Below are positions 57,749-64,000 of a stretch of 64,000 nt of DNA, one piece after another. How positions within the stretch are numbered: position 1 is the first letter of the stretch; every line of letters begins with the position of its first letter. The position numbers and the translations under genes were made by a program. The notes under the pieces were generated by a model, which made no database searches, was not told the DNA's origin, and was given only the letters and a program-made list of their open reading frames with translations. The stretch comes from Bradyrhizobium embrapense (GTDB taxonomy: Bacteria > Pseudomonadota > Alphaproteobacteria > Rhizobiales > Xanthobacteraceae), in assembly GCF_001189235.2 (NCBI RefSeq), contig NZ_LFIP02000001.1, positions 1,054,001 through 1,118,000 on the forward strand, read 5' to 3'.

Positions 57749-58626
57749 ATGGATCGTCTGGCGGCGATGGAGACGTTCGTGCGGGTGGTCGAGACCGGCT
57801 CGTTCTCCGCTGCGGCGCGACAGCTTCGGGTCGGCCAGCCGGCGGTCTCGAAATCAGTCGCGCAACTCGAGGAATTCCTCGGGGTCAAGCTGCTTGCGCG
57901 CTCGACCCATGGTCTCACCCCGACCGAAGCCGGGCTCGGCTACCTCGAGCGCGCCAGGCGCGCGCTTGAAGAGGCGGCCGAGGCCGAGATCGCCGCGCGC
58001 GGCGCCGGAGCCGGGCTCAAGGGACGATTGCGGGTCTGCGCCGCCGTCACCTTCGCCCGGATCCATCTCATTCCGATGCGGCCGAAGTTTCTCGCGCAGC
58101 ACCCGGAGCTGGAGCTCGAGATCGTGCTCGACGACTCCAGATCGATCTCGTGCAGGAAGGCATCGACGTCGCGCTCCGGATGGGCAAGATGACGGATTCG
58201 ACGCTGACCGCGCGCCGCGTCGCGAGATGCAAGCGCCTCGTGCTGGGCACGCCGGCCTATTTCGACCGCGCCGGCACGCCGGCAACGCCAAGCGAGCTGA
58301 GCCGGCATCAGGCCGTTGTTTACCTCCGCGAGGGCAGCGTGTGGTCGTTTCAACGCGAGAGCACCGAACTCGCCGTGACGGTGCGGAGTCGATTGCGGGT
58401 GAGCGCCGCCGAAGGCGTGCGCGCTGCAGTGCTGGCCGATGCCGGGATCGCGATCGCCTCGGAATGGATGTTCACCCCCGAACTCCAGGCGGGCGCCGTG
58501 CGCGCAGTCTTGCCGGAGTGGAGCCTGCCCGCGCTCGATCTCTGGGCCGTGCTTCCGACCGGACGCGCCGCGACCGCCAAGGCGCGCACATTCGTGAACT
58601 TCTTCGAGCGCAGCTTCAATGCATAA
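57749..58626 (+). pseudogene. LysR-family transcriptional regulator, single frameshift
   Basis: The first ~130 residues form a good LysR N-terminus (MDRLAAMETFVRVVETGSFS, then AVSKSVAQLEEFLGVKLL). The frame is lost at 58136-58137, where one base appears to be missing after the codons for DD. The next frame resumes with QIDLVQEGIDVALRMG, exactly what LysR effector domains show there, and continues to a normal end (FVNFFERSFNA). Either a recent inactivating deletion or a sequence error. It lies upstream of the peroxiredoxin-like gene on the same strand. Confidence 0.85.
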
Positions 58627-58772
58627 TCTTGCAACGTTTATTCCGAGCGGGAATAAGCGCTAGTCCTACGGCAGCGCTACCCTGCGCGGCCATCTCCTTT
58701 AGCTTCCTGCGTGTGAACTCAACAAGCGGACGGCGTGGCCGTCCTTCGCGCAGAAGCCCGAGGAGAACCGTC

Positions 58773-59447
58773 ATGTCACTGCAAGCCAAGCTCGATGCCT
58801 TCAAGGCCGATTTCGAAGCCGGAAAGCCGCCCTACAACGTTCCGCCGGCCGTGATCGAGATCATGCACCGCGCCACCGCGGAGCTGATCGCATCCGGTGC
58901 CGCCCAGCGCGCCAAGAGGGCCGGCGACGTCGCTCCTGCCTTCTCGCTCCGGGATCCCGACGGCAATATCGTCAATTCGGCCGACCTGTTGAGGCGCGGC
59001 CCGCTGGTGCTCAGCTTCTACCGCGGCGTCTGGTGCCCGTATTGCAACATGGAGCTGCAGGCACTCGAAGCCGCCAAGCCGGAATTCGACAGGTACGGTG
59101 CGTCGCTGGTCGCGATCTCGCCGCAGACCGCGCCGAACAGCCGCAAATCAGTGCGCCAGAACAAGCTCTCCTTCCCGATCCTGTCCGACGCGAAGGGCCA
59201 GATCGGCGAGGCCTTCGGACTGCGCTTCCATCTGCCCGACTATCTGGTCGCGCTCTACAAGCAGCTGAAGAACGACCTGCCGACCTTCAACGACGATCCG
59301 AGTTGGACATTGCCGATGCCGGCCCGCTACGTCATCGGACAGGACGGCGTGATCCTCTACTCGGAGGTGAACCCCGACTATACCCGCCGCCCGGAGCCCG
59401 AGGACATGATCGCAGTTCTCCAGCAGGCCGCCGCCGTGAAGGCATGA
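58773..59447 (+). CDS. Peroxiredoxin-like (AhpC/TSA family) protein
   Basis: 224 residues from ATG 58773 with AGGAG upstream. The thioredoxin-fold active site is SFYRGVWCPYCNMEL (CPYC), followed by LVAISPQTAPNSRKS. The N-terminal ~45 residues are helical and family-specific. Such proteins reduce peroxides or act as thiol oxidoreductases in the cytoplasm. It neighbours a LysR gene and, further right, another redox cluster. Confidence 0.88.
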   Translation: MSLQAKLDAFKADFEAGKPPYNVPPAVIEIMHRATAELIASGAAQRAKRAGDVAPAFSLRDPDGNIVNSADLLRRGPLVLSFYRGVWCPYCNMELQALEAAKPEFDRYGASLVAISPQTAPNSRKSVRQNKLSFPILSDAKGQIGEAFGLRFHLPDYLVALYKQLKNDLPTFNDDPSWTLPMPARYVIGQDGVILYSEVNPDYTRRPEPEDMIAVLQQAAAVKA

Positions 59448-59461
59448 CAGCGCGCAGAGCA

Positions 59462-59484
59462 GCCGGTGGCAACCAGCCACCGGC
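59462..59484. terminator. 9-bp hairpin between convergent genes
   Basis: GCCGGTGGC-AACCA-GCCACCGGC lies between the peroxiredoxin-like and AraC-type genes, which converge. No T-run; probable bidirectional terminator. Confidence 0.5.
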
Positions 59485-59501
59485 CGCTTGCCTCGCGTAG
59501 A

Positions 59502-60497
59502 TTATTCGCGCGCAGCCGGCGAACTCCCATCCGGATCGGCCGGCGCGCCAGAACCGGCCAACATCTCCTCCCCGGAGTGCTGCCCCTTTCGCCATTGCGC
59601 CGGCGTCACGCCGATATGGCTCTTGAAGGCGCGCTGAAAGGCAGCCTCGGACTGGTAGCCGACCATCTCCGCAATGGCGCCGGTCGAGAGCGATGATCTC
59701 TTCAACTCGTTCGCCGCAAGCGTCATCCTGATATCGGTGAGCAGATCGCTCGGCGATCGCCCGAGCTTGTCCTGGAATTGCCGGGCCAGCGTGGCGCGCG
59801 ACATGTTGCAGAGACGCGCAAGCTCCGGCAGCGACCAAGCGCGCGCAGGCTGGTTGAACATGGCCGCCACCGCCGGCGCAAGGCGGGGATCGCCGACCAG
59901 TGCGAGCAGACCGTGTGACCTGTCATCGGTCTCGCTGGCAAGCCGCAGCACCAGCGCAAACATCGCCGTCGACAGCGCATCCAGCATGGCGCGGCCACCG
60001 AGATGATCGTCGGCCGTTTCGCTGCGCATCAGGGACACGAGGCCCGCAAGCTGTGCCGCCGTTCCCTTCCCCATCCGTGCGCCGGCATGCACGACGAGAC
60101 GCGGCGGAAGATAGGTGCGCAACAGACGGTCGTGCGGCGGTGCAATCGCGAAATGTCCGCACAGCAAATCAAGCCGCTCGTCCGAACCCAGGTTTTCACT
60201 GATGGTGAAATTCTGTGCCGCCCGGTTGCGCGGCGGCAGCGGCGGCGCCCCGCTGCCGTCATGCATCACGTGTCGCGGATTGCCGGGCAACAGAAGAATG
60301 TCGCCGGTCTTCAGCAGCAACGGTCGGCCGCCCGAGGGATCGTCCAGGATCGCCGAGCCGGCAAGCACCGCATGATAGGGGATCTCGTTGGTCGCGCCCG
60401 GCCCCTGCTCGATGCGCCAGGGCACGCTGTAGCTGCAGCGAATATCGAGCCGCCCGCGCACCGGCATCACCTCGAATAGCCGGCTGAGCCAATCCAT
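59502..60497 (-). CDS. AraC-family transcriptional regulator with cupin-type sensor domain
   Basis: 331 residues from ATG 60497 (GGGGGATTAACC upstream). The N-terminal ~190 residues match the cupin_6 sensor domain found in AraC regulators such as RclR (GDILLLPGNPRHVMHDGSG; NFTISENLG). The C-terminal ~100 residues hold two helix-turn-helix motifs (SLPELARLCNMSRATLARQF; GAIAEMVGYQSEAAFQRAF). Divergent from the CMD and DUF417 genes, which are its likely targets. Confidence 0.88.
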   Translation of the reverse strand: MDWLSRLFEVMPVRGRLDIRCSYSVPWRIEQGPGATNEIPYHAVLAGSAILDDPSGGRPLLLKTGDILLLPGNPRHVMHDGSGAPPLPPRNRAAQNFTISENLGSDERLDLLCGHFAIAPPHDRLLRTYLPPRLVVHAGARMGKGTAAQLAGLVSLMRSETADDHLGGRAMLDALSTAMFALVLRLASETDDRSHGLLALVGDPRLAPAVAAMFNQPARAWSLPELARLCNMSRATLARQFQDKLGRSPSDLLTDIRMTLAANELKRSSLSTGAIAEMVGYQSEAAFQRAFKSHIGVTPAQWRKGQHSGEEMLAGSGAPADPDGSSPAARE

Positions 60498-60627
60498 GGT
60501 TAATCCCCCGAGGCAGTTCATGAGACGATTGAGCATATAATCGAGCAATATGAACATTCAATGTCTCAGACCGCGATCCTATTGTCACTCCGCAATCGTT
60601 CACCACCCCAAAACAAGGAGTGCCACC

Positions 60628-61164
60628 ATGTCCCGTCTCTCAGTTCCCAATCTCGAAGCCGATACCGGCCCGTCGGGCCAGATCTACGCCCAGATCAAGA
60701 AGGCAGCCGGCAGTGTCCCGAACGCCTATGCGGCAATTGCCGCCCATGGCCCGGCCGCGCTCAAGTCCATGCTCGCCGCCGATGCCGTGCTCGCCGGCGG
60801 CAGCCTGTCCAAGCGCGATCGGGAGATCATCAAGCTCGTGATCAGCGCCGCCGGCGGTTGCGACTATTGTGTCGCTGCGCATTCCCATCTCGCCAAGCTC
60901 GCCGGTGTGAAGGCAGACACACTGAAGCAGATCCGCGAAGGCGCGCCGACCGGTGATGCCCGTCAAGACACGCTGGTCCAATTCGTCCGCAAGCTTGCGC
61001 AGTCGAGCGGCACCGTCAACGATGAGGACTTCGCCGCGATCAAGGCCGTCGGCTACAGCGACGCGCAGCTGGTCGAGATCAGCCTGGCGTTCGCGACCAT
61101 CGTCTTCACCAACGTCTTCAACCGCATCAACGACACCGACATCGACTTCCCAGCTGTCGCGTGA
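60628..61164 (+). CDS. Carboxymuconolactone decarboxylase / AhpD-family protein
   Basis: 178 residues from ATG 60628 (AAGGAG upstream). The AhpD-like active site is AGGCDYCVAAHSHLAK with Cys78, Cys81 and His85. These proteins act as alkylhydroperoxidase or disulfide reductases; a true decarboxylase role is unlikely with this motif. Followed by the DUF417 gene 35 bp later. Confidence 0.9.
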   Translation: MSRLSVPNLEADTGPSGQIYAQIKKAAGSVPNAYAAIAAHGPAALKSMLAADAVLAGGSLSKRDREIIKLVISAAGGCDYCVAAHSHLAKLAGVKADTLKQIREGAPTGDARQDTLVQFVRKLAQSSGTVNDEDFAAIKAVGYSDAQLVEISLAFATIVFTNVFNRINDTDIDFPAVA

Positions 61165-61199
61165 AGCGGCGGCGCGGTGTCCCACAGGGAATCACGACC

Positions 61200-61706
61200 A
61201 TGACCACGCTTACCAGCACTGCTCACAATCCGCTTGTCCGTGCACTCGAACGGTCCGGCCTGCTTGCGGAGGATCTCGACTACTATCTCGTTCGGGCCGC
61301 GATGGTGATCATGTTCCTGTTTTTTGGCTACCAGAAATGGTTTCCGTACGAATTCGAACGGCTGGTCCCGTTCATCAGCAACGGGCCGCTGATCTGGTGG
61401 CTGTATCCGGCCTTCGGCCATGCCGGCGCCAGCTATTTTCTTGGCGCCTCGGAATGGACGTTCGGCGCGCTGCTGCTCGCAGGGTTCTGGGACAAGCGCT
61501 TCGGCGTTCTGGGCGCCCTCGGCTCGACCGGCACCTTCATCGCGACAGTCACCATCATCCCGTTCATGCCCGATGGTTGGGACGTTGCCGCCGGAGGCTT
61601 CCCTGCGATGACCGGCAACGTGCCCTTCCTGATGAAGGACGTCGTTCTGCTCGCCGTGTCGCTCTACCTGCTGAGGCAGGACGTGGTGCGCCTGATCAGG
61701 CAATAG
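61200..61706 (+). CDS. DUF417 / YkgB (RclC-like) membrane protein
   Basis: 168 residues from ATG 61200. Four membrane segments; the motif MFLFFGYQKWFPYEFERLVPF is typical of the YkgB/RclC family. In E. coli rclC belongs to the hypochlorous acid response under the AraC-type regulator RclR. Here it follows an AhpD-like gene and faces an AraC-type regulator, which suggests a similar oxidative or chlorine-stress function (inference). Confidence 0.85.
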   Translation: MTTLTSTAHNPLVRALERSGLLAEDLDYYLVRAAMVIMFLFFGYQKWFPYEFERLVPFISNGPLIWWLYPAFGHAGASYFLGASEWTFGALLLAGFWDKRFGVLGALGSTGTFIATVTIIPFMPDGWDVAAGGFPAMTGNVPFLMKDVVLLAVSLYLLRQDVVRLIRQ

Positions 61707-62045
61707 ATGGCGTCCACTGATCGCGATGGATCGCCGGCGCGCCTCGCGTTCGCCGGCGATCACGGATCGTAGGACCGCTGACTTCGCGACATCGCCGCCA
61801 TGTTGCGATGCAGGCAAGGGCAGATCATGCTCCGACGTTACGCCATAAGCTGCTGGCGAGTTTGTGGAATGCGTCGCAGTTGCCGGTCCGTTCCTGGGCG
61901 AGATCGAACCGGCGGGGGGAGGTTCGATGTGGATCGCGTCGGGATTGCCATGCGGGAATGATCGGTCGCTCCGCCGGCCATGACCATGGTTCTGCCGTCC
62001 GGTCCGGGTTACAAGATACCGCCGGTGTTGTTCTGGGGTGGATTG
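61707..62045. other. Intergenic region with a strong hairpin
   Basis: 339 bp without a supported gene. GATCGCCGGCG at 61729-61739 pairs perfectly with CGCCGGCGATC at 61751-61761 (11-bp stem, 11-nt loop), just after the DUF417 stop, a likely terminator without a T-run. I see nothing else assignable. Confidence 0.5.
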
Positions 62046-62240
62046 ATGAAGAAGGACGACGTCACGTGTCCGCGCTGCGGGGCTGGATTCCGGCGCCTTG
62101 AGCTGACATCCGGATCGGGTAGCAAGGGCGAGTATCGCTGCCCGGTCTGCGAGACGACGCTCGAGCAGTTCGGCGGTGACAAGCTCGTGGCCTACCGCCT
62201 GACGATTCAACCCTCGATCCGCGGATTGAAGGCCGGATAG
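62046..62240 (+). CDS. Small zinc-ribbon protein, unknown function
   Basis: 64 residues from ATG 62046. Two CxxC pairs (TCPRCGAGF and YRCPVCETTLEQF) separated by ~20 residues form a zinc ribbon. No other domain. The open frame extends to 61980, but the shorter start has the better upstream sequence (GGGGTGG). I recall similar short proteins in Bradyrhizobium genomes, without a known role. Converges with cobF. Confidence 0.65.
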   Translation: MKKDDVTCPRCGAGFRRLELTSGSGSKGEYRCPVCETTLEQFGGDKLVAYRLTIQPSIRGLKAG

Positions 62241-62278
62241 CCGTCCTGCTGCGTGGACTGCCGACGCAATCCCGCCGA

Positions 62279-63031
62279 TCACGAACGCCGCTTCAAGACA
62301 TAGCTGTCCATGATCCAGCCGTGCTGCGCACGCGCATTCCGGCGCGCGGCGACAATGCGAGAGCCCACCTCGGCTAACTCACCCGCCATGATGATCTGAT
62401 CCGGCATGCCGAGATAGGCGCCCCACCAGATCTTCAAGCCCACAGGATCCAGCGTCTGGAAGGCGGCGCCGCCGTCGAGCATCACGACGATGGTGTCGAC
62501 GCCATCAGGCCATCCGCCCTCGCGGAGCCGCCGGCCTGTCGTGACCAGGAACGGCTCGCCAATCTCGTTGAGCGGCAGCGCATGCGCCGCGCACAGCGCC
62601 TGGATCGAGGTGATGCCCGGGATCACCTCGATCGACGGCCGCGGATCGAGCCGTTGCGCAATCCGCAGGCTCGAATCGTAAAGCGAGGGATCGCCCCAGA
62701 TCAGCAAAGCAACGCGCCCCGCGCCACCGAGATGGCGCGCGATTTCCTGCGACCAGGTTGCGGCGACGGCATCGTGCCAATCGTCGACGCCCTTGCGGTA
62801 ATCCTCCTCGCCGGCGTCACGCACCGGCAGGTCGAACTCGGCAATGCGCGTGCGATCATTGTTCAACGCCTCGGCGCAGATCGTTCGGCGCAAGTCGGCG
62901 AGATCCGACTTCGCGGTCCCCTTGCGCGGGATCAGGATCAAATCGGCGGCATTGATGGCAGCGATCGCAGCAAGGGTGAGCTGCTGCCTGGGATCACCAC
63001 AACCGATACCGATCAGGGAAAGCGCCAGCAT
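62279..63031 (-). CDS. cobF: Precorrin-6A synthase (deacetylating)
   Basis: 250 residues from ATG 63031. Tetrapyrrole methylase fold: N-terminal SLIGIGCGDPRQ, VALLIWGDPSLYDSSLRIA and EVIPGITSIQALCAAHALPL. CobF methylates precorrin-5 at C-1 with loss of acetate in the aerobic cobalamin pathway. It lies 7 bp after cobA on the same strand, consistent with a cob operon. Confidence 0.92.
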   Translation of the reverse strand: MLALSLIGIGCGDPRQQLTLAAIAAINAADLILIPRKGTAKSDLADLRRTICAEALNNDRTRIAEFDLPVRDAGEEDYRKGVDDWHDAVAATWSQEIARHLGGAGRVALLIWGDPSLYDSSLRIAQRLDPRPSIEVIPGITSIQALCAAHALPLNEIGEPFLVTTGRRLREGGWPDGVDTIVVMLDGGAAFQTLDPVGLKIWWGAYLGMPDQIIMAGELAEVGSRIVAARRNARAQHGWIMDSYVLKRRS

Positions 63032-63038
63032 GGCCGTA

Positions 63039-63767
63039 TCAACCTTGCTCCGGCGCCAGCGCGCCGAACAGGATGACCGCCGCCGCGGTGGCGGCGCCTG
63101 CATGCGCGAGCCGTTCGGCCAGCTCTGCGATCGTGGTGCGGACGATCCGCTCTTCGGTGTGGCCGAGCGACTCCGCGAGCAGCGCAGGCGTGTCGGGAGA
63201 AAGGCCATGCGCGATCAGCCTCGCGGTCAGCGCCGGAAAGGTGCGCCGGCCCATATAGACGACGGTGGTGGCCTCGGGATCGGTCAGCGCCGCCCAATTC
63301 AAATCCGCGGGCAACTCGCCGGTGACGTCGGCGCCGGTCACGAACTGGACCCGGCGCGCGGTCAGCCGTCGCGTCAGCGGAATGCCGGCCTGCGCCGCCG
63401 CGACCGAGGCCGAGGTTACGCCGGGAATGATCTCGTAGCCGATGCCGGCCGCGCGCAGCGCTTCGATCTCCTCTTCGAGCCGTCCAAAGATGCCGGCATC
63501 GCCTGACTTCAGCCGCACCACCCGCACGCCGGTCGCGGCATAGTCGACCAGCAGCCGGCTGACATGATGCTGCTTCGCCGAGAGGCGGCCGGCGCGCTTG
63601 CCGACCGCGACGAGATTGGCGCCAGCGCGCGCGAGATCGAGGATCGCGCCCGAGGCGAGATCATCATAGAGCACCACGTCGGCCTCGCGCAGCCGCGCGG
63701 CTCCCTTCATGGTCAGGAGCTCGGGATCGCCGGGGCCAGCCGAGACGAAGGAGACGAATCCGCTCAT
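63039..63767 (-). CDS. cobA: Uroporphyrinogen-III C-methyltransferase
   Basis: 242 residues from ATG 63767 (GGAGGACCG upstream). SAM-binding motifs VSAGPGDPELLT at the start, VVRLKSGDAGIFGR and EIIPGVTSASVAAAQAGIPL. It makes precorrin-2 from uroporphyrinogen III, the branch point to cobalamin and siroheme. It overlaps the upstream gene by 4 bp. There is no CysG-type fusion domain. Confidence 0.94.
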   Translation of the reverse strand: MSGFVSFVSAGPGDPELLTMKGAARLREADVVLYDDLASGAILDLARAGANLVAVGKRAGRLSAKQHHVSRLLVDYAATGVRVVRLKSGDAGIFGRLEEEIEALRAAGIGYEIIPGVTSASVAAAQAGIPLTRRLTARRVQFVTGADVTGELPADLNWAALTDPEATTVVYMGRRTFPALTARLIAHGLSPDTPALLAESLGHTEERIVRTTIAELAERLAHAGAATAAAVILFGALAPEQG

Positions 63768-64000
63768 CGGTCCTCCGCAATCAGATGGAAGAACGTACCC
63801 GTGGCGTTGCCGCGCCACGATCCGGTTTCGGCTACGATCGCGCCGGTCGCATCGCGCACCACCGCAAGCGGCGTGTCCGGCTGCGCGACGATCGTCGAAT
63901 AGTGAAATTCGTGGCCGCGCAAGCGTGCGCCGGGACCGTGCCCGGGCATCGCAGTGGCGAGCTCAGCGAGCCGGTAGCCGAGATGCATGCGCCGCTTGGC
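63764..64000 (-). CDS. cobB: Cobyrinate a,c-diamide synthase (CobB/CbiA), C-terminal part
   Basis: The last ~78 residues of a gene entering from the right edge. LGYRLAELA, RGHEFHYSTI and ETGSWRGNATGTFFHLIAE match the C-terminal glutaminase domain of CobB/CbiA, where the GHEFHYS histidine belongs to the catalytic triad region. The enzyme amidates carboxylates a and c of the corrin ring using glutamine and ATP. Stop overlaps the cobA start by 4 bp. Confidence 0.88.
   Translation of the reverse strand, partial: AKRRMHLGYRLAELATAMPGHGPGARLRGHEFHYSTIVAQPDTPLAVVRDATGAIVAETGSWRGNATGTFFHLIAEDR

Overview
The window is a high-GC alphaproteobacterial chromosome segment that most resembles Bradyrhizobium or close relatives. 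This rests on codon and GC style, on dispersed repeats I recognise from that group, and on the abundance of amide and urea-type ABC transporters. Almost the whole window is a nitrogen-scavenging region. Most of it is transcribed from the minus strand, and I saw no rRNA, tRNA, CRISPR or phage genes.

Layout. (A) 1-8200, minus: an amidohydrolase resembling N-substituted formamide deformylase, a CobW-family GTPase, a complete five-gene branched-chain/amide ABC transporter, and the N-terminal part of a copper amine oxidase running off the left edge. (Spacer) 8200-9625: a decayed gamma-glutamyltransferase remnant and several repeats, including a strongly structured dispersed element. Then come a LuxR-type regulator and a divergent serine hydrolase of the NylB / class C beta-lactamase fold. 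(B) 11769-21168, minus: amidase, acetamidase/formamidase, ABC transporter, SDR and a second amidase, with a divergent AmiC-AmiR pair at 21595-23342. (C) 23352-36812, minus: a second AmiC-AmiR pair, an untranslated leader with two hairpins and a U-tract terminator, a Urt-type transporter, aliphatic amidase AmiE, an NCS1 permease, a MetX-like alpha/beta hydrolase, and a MoxR-ATPase/VWA pair. (Hut) 37184-43824: hutU, hutH and hutI on minus, hutF and hutC on plus, with a 20-bp palindromic operator between the two arms, followed by a NitT/TauT-type ABC transporter. (D) 46561-53198, minus: a formamide operon of transporter, FmdA and FmdB. It diverges from an NCS1-permease/hybrid histidine kinase fusion and its LuxR-type response regulator. 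(Right end) 57749-64000: a frameshifted LysR gene, a peroxiredoxin-like gene, an AraC regulator facing a carboxymuconolactone-decarboxylase/DUF417 redox pair, a small zinc-ribbon protein, and cobalamin genes cobF, cobA and a partial cobyrinate diamide synthase.

How it works together (inference): each ABC system brings in a small amide, urea or amine-like compound and is paired with its own hydrolase, so ammonia is released inside the cell. Control appears to be local: cytoplasmic AmiC-type sensors with ANTAR antiterminators for B and C, HutC for histidine, and the NCS1-kinase fusion with its response regulator for D. Possible sigma-54 sites suggest a tie to nitrogen status.

The two observations I rate highest are the ANTAR-type antitermination leader at 34921-35019 and the transporter-kinase fusion at 53366-56734.
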